From: Thalassovita taeanensis
GTDB taxonomy: Bacteria > Pseudomonadota > Alphaproteobacteria > Rhodobacterales > Rhodobacteraceae
Length of the DNA stretch: 64,000 nucleotides
NCBI RefSeq assembly: GCF_900110775.1
Contig: NZ_FOEP01000017.1
Span: 1-64,000 of the forward strand
Direction of reading: 5' to 3'
A program made the translations under genes and the position numbers. The notes below the pieces were generated by a model, which was not told the DNA's origin, ran no database searches, and saw only the letters and a list, made by a program, of their open reading frames with translations. Shown here piece after piece: positions 38,743 through 46,812 of this stretch (positions are counted from its first letter, which is position 1; every line of letters begins with the position of its first letter).

Positions 38743-39924
38743 ATGGACACAACTGTCATCATCGGCAACGGAGTAGCTGGCACAAATGCTGCCGCAACCT
38801 TGCGAAAAAATGGATACGAAGGCGCGATAATGCTTATTGGTGAGGAGGTGGCGCTCCCCTATCAGCGTCCGCCTCTATCCAAGACCTGGCTGCTCGGGCC
38901 GGACAGGCCGCACCCGACTCCGATACGCCCACTTTCCTTTTTCGAAGACAATCGCATCGAGCTGATGCGTGCGCGAAAAGTCGTCAGCATTGACAGGAAT
39001 GAGCAGAGAATTCGCTTCTCAGATGGGAAGACGACGAAATTCGATACCTTGATTCTTGCAACAGGGGCGTCGCCTCGCCGTCTTGATTTGCAGGGGGTGG
39101 ATCTGAAAGGGATTCACTATCTGAGAGATCTTGGCGATTCAGCAGGACTTCGCCAGGCCCTGACCGGACCCGACTGTCGCGATGTTGTGATCATTGGTGC
39201 CGGTGTCATTGGACTCGAGGTGGCCTCTGCCGCAGTCGATCTAGGAAAGACCGTCACGGTTATAGAGGCTGCCGCACGCGCCATGGCCCGCGTTGCTTCC
39301 CCTGCAACAACCAATTTCGTCACTCAGAAGTTAACGGATACTGGTGTCCAATTCCTGTTCAATAAAAAAATTGAAGGGTTTGGCGCCGCTAATCACCGCG
39401 TTTCCTCGGTCAATCTTGGCGATGGGGCCGAGGTAAAGGCCGATCTTGTGTTGGCGGGCATCGGCGCCACACCCAATGTGGAGCTTGCCGAAGCCGCAGG
39501 CTTGGAATGTGACAATGGTATCTGCGTCGATCAGGATATGCGGACATCCGACCCTAAAATATTTGCAATCGGCGATTGCGCCCGCGGTGACAACAAATTT
39601 GCGCCTGGAAAACTGCGTATAGAAACCGTTCACAATGCAACCACGCAGGCTCAGATTGCGGCAGCAGCCATTTGTAACAAGGAACGCCCAGCCCCTGTGC
39701 CGCCACGATTTTGGTCCGATCTCAAAGATATGAAGGTTCAGGCCGTTGGAATAGCGGTCGGTTACGATCTGGTGCAAAGTGATGCATCACAGCATCCACC
39801 ATCTTTGGAGGTGCATCTGAAAAGCGGCGACCGCCTTGTTGCCGCTGAGATCGTGAACCTTCCCAATCGTCAGGGTGCCCTGATGAAAGCGATTTCTCCC
39901 ATAGTTTCGACAGATGCTCAGTAA
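38743..39924 (+). CDS. alkT: AlkT-type rubredoxin reductase
   Basis: 393-residue FAD/NADH oxidoreductase that reduces rubredoxin AlkG. The FAD loop IIGNGVAGTNAAATLRKNG is at residues 6-24, YQRPPLSKTWL near 45, the NADH loop VVIIGAGVIGLEVASAAVDLG near 146, and the second FAD site IFAIGDCARG near 280. The ATG at 38743 has CAGGGAGGA upstream; an earlier in-frame start overlaps alkS and is unlikely. Related ferredoxin reductases look similar, so the partner is inferred from the alk context. alkS and alkT adjoin as on the OCT plasmid. Confidence 0.9.
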   Translation: MDTTVIIGNGVAGTNAAATLRKNGYEGAIMLIGEEVALPYQRPPLSKTWLLGPDRPHPTPIRPLSFFEDNRIELMRARKVVSIDRNEQRIRFSDGKTTKFDTLILATGASPRRLDLQGVDLKGIHYLRDLGDSAGLRQALTGPDCRDVVIIGAGVIGLEVASAAVDLGKTVTVIEAAARAMARVASPATTNFVTQKLTDTGVQFLFNKKIEGFGAANHRVSSVNLGDGAEVKADLVLAGIGATPNVELAEAAGLECDNGICVDQDMRTSDPKIFAIGDCARGDNKFAPGKLRIETVHNATTQAQIAAAAICNKERPAPVPPRFWSDLKDMKVQAVGIAVGYDLVQSDASQHPPSLEVHLKSGDRLVAAEIVNLPNRQGALMKAISPIVSTDAQ

Positions 39925-40279
39925 GGATACACCACAGTTGGAACTGTGAGACTTCCATAGGGATGCAACCGGAGATCTGCCGTTTCAAAGCAAAACACAA
40001 TGACAAGAAACAGCATGGCCTCACATAAAACTTCTTGTAGAATTCGTCCTCTATCATCTCTCTGTGGACGACCAACTGGCGGCACCGGCAATTCCGGTTC
40101 CGCCCTTTTGAAAACGACTGATGGATAGAATGCCCGCGAAACGGTTTATCAAGTGCCCTGCCATTGGGTAGACATATCGACTTGGCGACCTCGCCTCTGT
40201 ATTAGTAAGATCCTCCACACTTTCGAATGTAACATATATCGCGTGGCGATATTTCACTCATCATGCCCGTCTCAGCGGC
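39925..40279. other. Non-coding gap after alkT
   Basis: Right border of the alk island. Just after the alkT stop is a 16-base palindrome CACAGTT-GG-AACTGTG (39933-39948) without a T run, a possible weak transcript end or operator. The rest has no gene I can support; frames here do not resemble known proteins. Confidence 0.4.
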
Positions 40280-40489
40280 ATGAACTTGCGGGACCGTGTA
40301 GCACTGAACATCCAAGACTTGAGACGCGCCCGCGGCCTCAGCCAGGAGGAGCTTGCTCACCGGGCCGACGTGAGCCGCGGCCATATGGGCAAGGTCGAAA
40401 ACGCCAAATTTGCGGCCTCCCTCGACCTCCTCGAACGCATCGCCCGGGCGCTCAACGTCGACCCCGAAGAGCTTTTTGCAAGACGCTAG
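40280..40489 (+). CDS. Small XRE/Cro-family HTH regulator
   Basis: 69-residue single-domain DNA-binding protein. The helix-turn-helix is LSQEELAHRADVSRGHMGKVENAKFAASLDLLERIARALNV, a canonical Cro/C1 fold. No sensor domain. It lies between the alk island and the conjugation genes and may repress nearby transfer genes or belong to a lost restriction or toxin unit; the sequence does not decide. Confidence 0.85.
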   Translation: MNLRDRVALNIQDLRRARGLSQEELAHRADVSRGHMGKVENAKFAASLDLLERIARALNVDPEELFARR

Positions 40490-40567
40490 TCCGTTTCCTG
40501 CGGGTTTGATCGGCACCCCTCATCACGAAAGAAGTAACGGCAAGAACAGTACGAGTGGCGTGGGTAC

Positions 40568-40768
40568 ATGGCGAAAAGAAAGACAGGCTGGCCCTTTCAG
40601 GAAGGGTTTATCATCGAAGGAACACAGGAAATCCATGTGTTTACTGACTACCGGTGGAACGATGGATCAGTAAGCAGGCGCCAGCTTGTTGATCCCGAAA
40701 CCTACGACGTCAATCTTGCCATTGTGCGCGCAGTTTCACTCAAGATGCCCGATAACGAAGATCAGTAG
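40568..40768 (+). CDS. Small hypothetical protein
   Basis: 66 residues (MAKRKTGWPFQEGFIIEGTQ). Predicted mainly beta with a mixed charge; no recognisable domain. It follows the HTH gene by 78 bases on the same strand and its stop overlaps the converging gene at 40762 by 7 bases. No strong ribosome site is visible, so it is only a plausible gene. Confidence 0.5.
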   Translation: MAKRKTGWPFQEGFIIEGTQEIHVFTDYRWNDGSVSRRQLVDPETYDVNLAIVRAVSLKMPDNEDQ

Positions 40769-41337
40769 GAGAACCACTCTGAGTGGCCCATGTTGCCCTC
40801 ATAGTCCCCGTATTCGACCAAGATGCCTCGGGTGTAGAACTCACCACGACCGCGTGACGGAAACTTCACCACCTGCCCACCCTCAGAAATGAATGTTTCC
40901 GACCAAGGCCTGTCCGCGCCGCTGACTCGTTGAATGTATCGGCAGATCCGGTTCTCGCGGTCGCATGACTTGATGGACCATCTCCACTTCCGACCGTCGT
41001 CGCGCGTCTCATACGATTGCCCGGTGAACCAGATCACATGGGTCCGGTTCAGCCATTCGTATTCAGGGAGACTGGTGTCGAGCTCACCTTCCCCACCGGG
41101 GCCGCCCAGTTCGACCGGCACATGGGCAAAGGTGCAGACTCCGAAGGGCGGCAGGCTCGGCCAGGGCGTGATCCGACGAATCATCGTGCGATAGGCGCGG
41201 GCGCAGACCGCGCTCGGGGGGAACCCACCCGCCATGCACAGCATGATGGCGCAGTCGATGTCATAGGCCCGCGCCTTCTCCGGCGCTCCGAGCGCTGCCA
41301 TCACCCCTATTGCTGCTGCCATCACCCGTCGTCTCAT
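40762..41337 (-). CDS. Exported protein of unknown function
   Basis: 191 residues from the ATG at 41337, chosen because GGGAGAG lies upstream. A signal peptide (MRRRVMAAAIGVMAALGAPEKARA) is followed by a mature part with paired cysteines (YDIDCAIMLCMAGGFPPSAVC, CTFAHVPVE, SCDRENRICRYI), suggesting a disulphide-bonded periplasmic protein. It is divergent from the T4SS cluster. Proteins with the DCAIMLCMAGGFP start occur near conjugation genes in related plasmids as I remember; role unknown. Confidence 0.7.
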   Translation of the reverse strand: MRRRVMAAAIGVMAALGAPEKARAYDIDCAIMLCMAGGFPPSAVCARAYRTMIRRITPWPSLPPFGVCTFAHVPVELGGPGGEGELDTSLPEYEWLNRTHVIWFTGQSYETRDDGRKWRWSIKSCDRENRICRYIQRVSGADRPWSETFISEGGQVVKFPSRGRGEFYTRGILVEYGDYEGNMGHSEWFSY

Positions 41338-41469
41338 GCCACTCTCCCGCAAAAGTTGCGGCAACTATCGTGCAATTTGTATTTATCTGCAATATGTCGT
41401 ATTGACTCCATATGACTTTATGGCCTTACTGTCATCCAGTAGAAGGGCTCTCATGGGGAGAGTCCGAAC

Positions 41470-41784
41470 ATGCCGATAGCGCGCAACCAGATCCTGATCA
41501 CCATCGATGGTGTCAAAGACTTGTCCGAAAAGGGCATCGCGTTCCGCTGCCGGTATGAACTCGTGGGGTTCACGGACGATGGCAAGCCGCGCTACCAGTG
41601 CATCTACCTGCGCAAGGGCGAGCCGGAAGCCATTCTGGTCTCGACCCGGATCACCCCGCACGGGCCCGAGCCGCGGTATTTCAACATATGGCCAGGGCTC
41701 TTCAAACATCACTTTGAGTTCGGTGACGGGCGCGATCTGCGCTTTGGCCCTGACTACAGCATCTCCCTCGAGGAGCGCGGCTGA
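41470..41784 (+). CDS. Small conserved protein at the head of the T4SS cluster
   Basis: 104 residues beginning MPIARNQILITIDGVKDLSEKG; GGGGAGAG is upstream of the ATG. Beta-rich and soluble with no signal peptide. The end overlaps the start region of the lytic transglycosylase gene in another frame. Not recognised; position makes it the first gene of the virB operon. Confidence 0.65.
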   Translation: MPIARNQILITIDGVKDLSEKGIAFRCRYELVGFTDDGKPRYQCIYLRKGEPEAILVSTRITPHGPEPRYFNIWPGLFKHHFEFGDGRDLRFGPDYSISLEERG

Positions 41785-42421
41785 CGTCATCGCCTTCGGC
41801 CGCGACGGGACGGCCCGGACCTCTGGCTGGACCTTCCACGGCGAGAGACCTGCCTGGGCGGTGTTGGATGAAAGTGCTGATGTCGAGGTGGTTCTGGCGT
41901 CTCTGGGTGCCACGCCGCCTTCCGATCGCGACAACATCCTCTCTTTAATCCAAGCTACGGCTGTCCAACATGAGGGCAATCGCGCTCTGCGCCAGGTTGG
42001 TCTGGGCGCAGACGACTGGCAGGTCCTATTCCGCGCCCTCGTCGAGGCCGAAAGTAGCTACAACCCAACCGCCGTCAGCCCCAAAGGCGCCTATGGCTTG
42101 GGACAGCTGATGCCCGGCACGGCCCGCGCCCTCGGTGTCGACCCTCGGAACCCCGCCCAGAACCTCGACGGCGCGGCGCGCTATCTGCTCGCGCAGCTGG
42201 CGACCTTCAAGGACATCGACCTCGCGCTCGCGTCCTACAATGCCGGCCCGCACCGCGTGGTCGAGTATTCCGACATCCCGCCCTTCACCGAGACGCGCGA
42301 CTACATCGCCCGCATACATCGGATCCGGTCCCGGCTTTCAGGTGCGCCCGTTGCCACCCCGGACACCCGCGTCGCGGACCGGGTGCCTACTCGCGCGCCC
42401 GTCCTCATCGACCTTCAGTAA
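41714..42421 (+). CDS. virB1: VirB1-like lytic transglycosylase
   Basis: Peptidoglycan-cleaving enzyme that opens the wall for the channel. The SLT domain is clear: LFRALVEAESSYNPTAVSPKGAYGLGQLMPGTARALGV, with catalytic Glu in VEAESSYN, and ALASYNAGPHRVVEY. The start is uncertain: no ATG is near; TTG at 41714 or GTG at 41723 gives a signal-like sequence (TGAICALALTTASPSRSAAD) inside the end of the previous gene. Coordinates use the TTG. Confidence 0.82.
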   Translation: MSSVTGAICALALTTASPSRSAADVIAFGRDGTARTSGWTFHGERPAWAVLDESADVEVVLASLGATPPSDRDNILSLIQATAVQHEGNRALRQVGLGADDWQVLFRALVEAESSYNPTAVSPKGAYGLGQLMPGTARALGVDPRNPAQNLDGAARYLLAQLATFKDIDLALASYNAGPHRVVEYSDIPPFTETRDYIARIHRIRSRLSGAPVATPDTRVADRVPTRAPVLIDLQ

Positions 42422-42437
42422 AACAAGGGAACTTCGC

Positions 42438-42719
42438 ATGCTCAGACATCGCCTCGGCCGCCTCTTGCCTGTCGCCACAACCTTGGCGGCTTTCGCAACG
42501 CCCACCCTCGCCCAAGACTTGTCACCCATCCAGACCATGCTGGAGACCGTCGAGGCCGCGCTGACCGGCCCCATCGGGATCGCGGTCGCCACGCTCGCGG
42601 TCATCGGCACCGGTTTCATGTGCATGATGGGACGGCTCAACTGGGGCTGGTTTGCTTCGGTCATCATCGGGATCGTGCTGATCTTCTCGGCTGGCACGAT
42701 TGTGGATGGGTTCTCGTGA
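42438..42719 (+). CDS. virB2: VirB2 major pilin
   Basis: 93-residue pilin precursor. A signal peptide (VATTLAAFATPTLAQ) is followed by a short loop and two hydrophobic helices (ALTGPIGIAVATLAVIGTGFMCMM and WGWFASVIIGIVLIFSAGTIVDGF), the TrbC/VirB2 pattern. AAGGGA precedes the ATG. Forms the conjugative pilus after cleavage. Confidence 0.88.
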   Translation: MLRHRLGRLLPVATTLAAFATPTLAQDLSPIQTMLETVEAALTGPIGIAVATLAVIGTGFMCMMGRLNWGWFASVIIGIVLIFSAGTIVDGFS

Positions 42720-42829
42720 TGAGCTGGAAAGCACTGTGCGTGTTTCGCAAGAAGGCATCCTTCGGTGGGTCCGAACGCGTTGTGCTGCGCAAACGCTGCC
42801 TCGGTTCGGGTTCCAGACACTCCTTTTGA
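42719..42829 (+). CDS. Possible 36-residue ORF between virB2 and virB3
   Basis: ATG overlaps the virB2 stop (ATGA) and encodes a short basic peptide MSWKALCVFRKKASFGGSER and onwards to HSF. Such coupling is the habit of this operon, and it fills an otherwise unusual 130-base gap. No similarity known; may be chance or a decayed gene. Confidence 0.3.
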   Translation: MSWKALCVFRKKASFGGSERVVLRKRCLGSGSRHSF

Positions 42830-42850
42830 ACTAAGCAAAACAGGCACCTA

Positions 42851-43129
42851 ATGGCCCAACAATCCCCCCTCTTTCTGGGTCTCGCCCGTCCGCCCAAGTA
42901 TCTGGGTCTCCCCGTCGGATACCTCGTGGTGCTGGCAAGCGGGGTCGTTCTGCCGTTCATCTGGACGAAGTCGATGGTCTTCTTCCTGATCGGTCTGGTC
43001 GCCTATCCGATCCTCTGGTTCGTCGCTGACCGGGAGCCGCATTTCTTCGAGGTACTGCGCGTTTCCTACGGCTCAGTCCGCCCGACGAAGAACCGAAAGC
43101 TGCACGGAGGCGACAGCTTTGGCGCTTGA
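42851..43129 (+). CDS. virB3: VirB3 inner membrane protein
   Basis: 92 residues with two hydrophobic segments (LPVGYLVVLASGVVLPFIW and SMVFFLIGLVAYPILWFVA), preceded by LFLGLARPPKYLG and followed by DREPHFFEVLRVSYG, all typical of VirB3. Overlaps virB4 by 11 bases. Confidence 0.92.
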   Translation: MAQQSPLFLGLARPPKYLGLPVGYLVVLASGVVLPFIWTKSMVFFLIGLVAYPILWFVADREPHFFEVLRVSYGSVRPTKNRKLHGGDSFGA

Positions 43130-45497
43130 TGCAGGCACGCTTTCCACTGTTGGGCCCGCCCTGCGTCAAGCAGGCGGCGGTGACTTCGCGCGCGAAAGCT
43201 ATCTCGCGGAGCACCTGCCGTACTTCGCCTTCGCCGGTGACGATGTGATGGTGCTGCGCGAGGGGGACCTCATGGCGACCCTGCGCCTCGACGGGCTCAA
43301 TCCGATGACCAGTGAGGACGCCCGGCTCGATGCGCTCAAACGCGCGGTCGCGGCCATCGTCGCCCAGACCGGCAATGCCTTCGGCTTCTACATCCACCGC
43401 ATCTCCGTACCCCAGGATCTCGGGATGCGCCCCATCGAGGGTGACAGCTTCGCCGCCGCGATCGACGCCCGTTGGCAAGCCCATGTCAAAGACCTGCGCC
43501 CGGCCAAGCGCCAGCTCTATCTTAGCGTGATCCGGCGGCCTGATATCTCGGCCCGTATTCCGCTCCTGCGCGCGCTGGCCCGCAAGGCCTGGGTCAAGGA
43601 TCGCGCGACGCGCCTGCAGGAGCTGAACGAGGTCACGGGCTTCTTCGAGGTGGCGCTCGCTTCCGCCAACCCTGTGCGGCTCACGAAGTCGGGCGGTGAA
43701 TGGCTGGGCTATCTCAATACGCTGAACGCGGGCAGCTTCTCCCCGATTGCCTTCGGGCAAAGCGCCCTGCCCCTCTCGCACACCCTGAGCAACTGCCGCG
43801 CGACCTTTGAGGGCGACGTCGTCACCCTGACCGACGCCGTGACCGGTCAGGTCAAATACGGCGCGCTCTTCTCGATGAAGACCTATCCGGCCCTCACGGA
43901 TGTCACGCTCCTCGACGCGCTCGACCTGCCGCTCGACATCGTGCTGACCAACTCCTTCAGCCCGATCCCGAACAACATCATGGCCGAACGCATCCAACGG
44001 ATCATCCGCCAGATGCATGCCTCCGACGATGCCGCCGTTTCCTTGCGGGAACAACTGGGCCAAGCCGCCGACGACCAGGAAGCGGGCCGCATCGCCTTTG
44101 GCGACCATCACCTCTCCATCGCAGTCTATGCGCCCGACCGCGACACGCTCGAACGCGCCGCAGCCCAGATCAAGCGGGTGGGCCAGGAGATCATGTCGGT
44201 GATCGTGCGCGAGAACATGGCGCTGAAAGCCACGTATTTCGCACAGTCGCCCGGCAACTTCGGCTACCGCGCCCGCAAGACGCCGATCTCCTCGATCAAC
44301 TTCGCCGACTTCGCGGCCCTGCATGGCAGCGTCGAGGGGCGTGGTCCTGACCAATCCCCCTGGGGCCAAACCATCTCCGTGCTGCCGACGGTCGGCACCT
44401 CGGGCTATCGCTTCAATTTCCACGAGGCAGGCAACCCGGGCAAGGAACCCACGGTCGGCCATACGCTCGTGTTGGGACGCACCGGCACCGGCAAGACACT
44501 GACCACCGCCTTTCTCGCGGCGCAGGCGCAGCGGGTCGGCGCACGGCTTTTCTTCTTCGATAAGGATCGCGGCCTCGAAATGGCTGTCCGTGCGCTTGGT
44601 GGCCGCTACAATGAAATCCGGGCAGGCGTGCCCACGGGCTTGAACCCTCTCGATACCGAAATCGATGAACGTGGCCGCGCATGGCTCTCGGACTGGCTTG
44701 CGACGCTTCTCACGCGGAGTGGCACACTGACGGGCGAGCAATCCCGCCACATCCAAAGCGCGGTCGGCCAGAACGCCGATGCGGGTGCGGCGCTGCAGCG
44801 CTTCGCCAGTTTCGAGACGCTGTTCCAGTCGCTAGATGACGACGGCGAGCTGCAGTCCCGCGTTGCCGAATGGGCGCCAGGCGGGCGCTACGGTTGGGTC
44901 TTCGACGAACCCGAGCGCGGGGCGGGCCTCAAGCTAGCGGGTGACATCATAGGTTTCGACATGACCGAGATCCTCGACATGACCACTGAGCGCATGGCTG
45001 TGCTCTCCTACATCTTCCGCCAGATCGAACGCGTGGTCGAGGACCGCCGCCCCACCATCATCGTGCTCGACGAAGCCTGGAAGCTCCTCGACGATCCGTA
45101 TTTCGGGGCGCGGCTTGAAAACTGGCTGGTGACGCTTCGGAAGATGAACTGCGTCGTGATCATGATGACGCAATATCCGAGCCAGCTGCGGGATAGCCGC
45201 GTCGGCAAGACCATCGTCGAGACCGTCCCGACCCAGATCCTCTTCCCGAACGACCGTGCCACCATCTCGGATTACGACTTCCTGCGCGTGAACGCCAAGG
45301 AGGCCGCACTCCTCGTGCAGCCCACCATCGGCCAGCGCATCGCGCTTGTCCGCTCGGCGGGTGACAGCGTCTTCGTCGATGCCGATCTCTCCGCGCTCGG
45401 CGAGTCGCTTCCCATCCTTGGCGGTGGTGCCACCGGCGAGGCCCGCGTGCCCGCCGATTGGCGCGCCAATCCCGATTTCTGGAGACATGTGATATGA
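43119..45497 (+). CDS. virB4: VirB4 ATPase
   Basis: 792-residue ATPase that powers pilus assembly and transfer. The CagE/TrbE/VirB4 N-terminal part leads to the P-loop VLGRTGTGKTLTTAFLA near residue 450, FFFDKDRGLEMAVRALGG, and Walker B IIVLDEAWKLLDDPYFG with VIMMTQYPSQLRDS. The start is a TTG at 43119, supported by GGAGG seven bases upstream, inside virB3. Confidence 0.96.
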   Translation: MALDAGTLSTVGPALRQAGGGDFARESYLAEHLPYFAFAGDDVMVLREGDLMATLRLDGLNPMTSEDARLDALKRAVAAIVAQTGNAFGFYIHRISVPQDLGMRPIEGDSFAAAIDARWQAHVKDLRPAKRQLYLSVIRRPDISARIPLLRALARKAWVKDRATRLQELNEVTGFFEVALASANPVRLTKSGGEWLGYLNTLNAGSFSPIAFGQSALPLSHTLSNCRATFEGDVVTLTDAVTGQVKYGALFSMKTYPALTDVTLLDALDLPLDIVLTNSFSPIPNNIMAERIQRIIRQMHASDDAAVSLREQLGQAADDQEAGRIAFGDHHLSIAVYAPDRDTLERAAAQIKRVGQEIMSVIVRENMALKATYFAQSPGNFGYRARKTPISSINFADFAALHGSVEGRGPDQSPWGQTISVLPTVGTSGYRFNFHEAGNPGKEPTVGHTLVLGRTGTGKTLTTAFLAAQAQRVGARLFFFDKDRGLEMAVRALGGRYNEIRAGVPTGLNPLDTEIDERGRAWLSDWLATLLTRSGTLTGEQSRHIQSAVGQNADAGAALQRFASFETLFQSLDDDGELQSRVAEWAPGGRYGWVFDEPERGAGLKLAGDIIGFDMTEILDMTTERMAVLSYIFRQIERVVEDRRPTIIVLDEAWKLLDDPYFGARLENWLVTLRKMNCVVIMMTQYPSQLRDSRVGKTIVETVPTQILFPNDRATISDYDFLRVNAKEAALLVQPTIGQRIALVRSAGDSVFVDADLSALGESLPILGGGATGEARVPADWRANPDFWRHVI

Positions 45498-45703
45498 GTT
45501 CTAAACCCCTCCTCGCACTTTGCGCCACCGCAGGCTTGCTGAGCGCGTGCGAAACCTACACCGAACAGACCTCGCCCTGTTTCGGACGCAACGGCGCGCC
45601 GCAGGTGACGCGGTCCGCGTTTTCGGTCTCTACCATGGGCGCTCCGGTTCAGGACACGGCAAAACCCGACTGCACATTCGAACTCCTGCCCCGTCCGGAA
45701 TGA
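45494..45703 (+). CDS. virB7: VirB7-like lipoprotein
   Basis: 69 residues. A short signal peptide ends in the lipobox LLSAC (about residues 15-19), so the Cys would be lipidated at the outer membrane, as for VirB7. Two further cysteines occur (SPCFG, PDCTF). ATGA overlaps link it to virB4 upstream and to the next gene. VirB7 proteins are too short for secure identification, so the name rests on lipobox and place. Confidence 0.65.
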   Translation: MSSKPLLALCATAGLLSACETYTEQTSPCFGRNGAPQVTRSAFSVSTMGAPVQDTAKPDCTFELLPRPE

Positions 45704-46812
45704 GCCGCGCCGCGATCATATCCGCCGGGCTCTGCCTCGGCCTCAGCGCCCTGCCCGCGCTCGCCCAGGGCGTGCCGACACAGGATAATTCCGCGATCGG
45801 TCGCGCCATCGCACGGGTGACGGCGCTCGCCGAGGATCTGGGCGTCCAACAGGACAAGGATCGGACGGAGTCTACGCTGGCGGACGTGCAGGCCGACCAG
45901 CTGCGCGTTCTCGAGGAGATGACCGCCGCGATCACCGGCCCAGGCTTCGATATTCGCGCGCTCGAGGGCAATGCGGATTTCGGGGTGGCGGCGGTCTATC
46001 CCAATACCGATCCGAACCCGATGAACAACCGCCTCTTCGGCGAGGGCCGGGAGACGGTCGAGATGATGATCGTCGAGGTCGCGGGCGAATTCGCAGGTGC
46101 CCCCGGTGTGGTCCGCGCCGGTCTCTCCGCCACCCAGTGGCGGTGCCTCTTCCAGGCCCTGCTCAAGCAAGAGAGCCGCTTCAATGTCGCAGCCGTTAGT
46201 CCGGTCGGGGCCTATGGCTTGACCCAGCTCATGCCTGGCACCGCCTCCGATCTCGGCGTCGACCGCTATAACGTGGAAGATAACCTGCGCGGCGGGGCGC
46301 GCTACATCACCACACAACTCAACCGTTTCGGCAACATCCCCCATGCGCTCGCGGCCTATAACGCGGGGCCGGGACGCGTGATCGAATACGGCGGCGTGCC
46401 GCCCTTTGCCGAGACCCAAGGCTATGTGCGCAACATCTCCAAGTTTTACAATGAATATCTCGCCGTCGTAGGCGGGGCCGACGCGCTCGGCACGCTCTCG
46501 CCCTCGGACTTTGCCCTCGCCGAATATGCCAGCATCTCCGAGGCGGGCGTCTATTACGCCGCCGACAGTTCGGCGACCACCGAACAGGTGATCAACCGCC
46601 TGCGCGCGATCATCCTGCAGATCGACGCGCAACCCAATGCCAAGGCGGCCTGGGAACTCAACACCTACGCCAAGGCCGAGATCGGCCGCATTCTCAACCT
46701 CCGCGTCCGGCTGATGGCGGCGAACCAGCAGCGCGAGGCGGCCTATGCCCAACACCTCGTCGCCGACCGGCTGGCCGAGCGCGACTTCATGCAGATGGGA
46801 GTTCCCGAATGA
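45700..46812 (+). CDS. Second T4SS lytic transglycosylase with C-terminal extension
   Basis: 370-residue exported protein. A signal peptide (AIISAGLCLGLSALPALA, then QGVPT) precedes an SLT domain: LFQALLKQESRFNVAAVSPVGAYGLTQLMPGTASDLGV with catalytic Glu in KQESRFN, and ALAAYNAGPGRVIEYGG. A helical tail of about 120 residues follows. The start of the mature part (QGVPTQDNSAIGRAIARVTALAEDL) resembles that of the following VirB5-like protein, so it may be a transglycosylase fused to VirB5-like elements. Coupled to both neighbours by ATGA. Confidence 0.85.
   Translation: MSRAAIISAGLCLGLSALPALAQGVPTQDNSAIGRAIARVTALAEDLGVQQDKDRTESTLADVQADQLRVLEEMTAAITGPGFDIRALEGNADFGVAAVYPNTDPNPMNNRLFGEGRETVEMMIVEVAGEFAGAPGVVRAGLSATQWRCLFQALLKQESRFNVAAVSPVGAYGLTQLMPGTASDLGVDRYNVEDNLRGGARYITTQLNRFGNIPHALAAYNAGPGRVIEYGGVPPFAETQGYVRNISKFYNEYLAVVGGADALGTLSPSDFALAEYASISEAGVYYAADSSATTEQVINRLRAIILQIDAQPNAKAAWELNTYAKAEIGRILNLRVRLMAANQQREAAYAQHLVADRLAERDFMQMGVPE

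Noticed and set aside
39933-39948. Palindrome after alkT as a Rho-independent terminator
   Set aside because: The loop is only two bases and no T run follows, so it is mentioned only as part of the gap.
40054-40257. A 67-codon minus-strand frame after alkT
   Set aside because: No ribosome site, no recognisable motif, and it runs through a region without codon bias.
42957-44756. A 599-codon minus-strand frame opposite virB4
   Set aside because: Antisense shadow of a conserved ATPase gene; no domain recognised.
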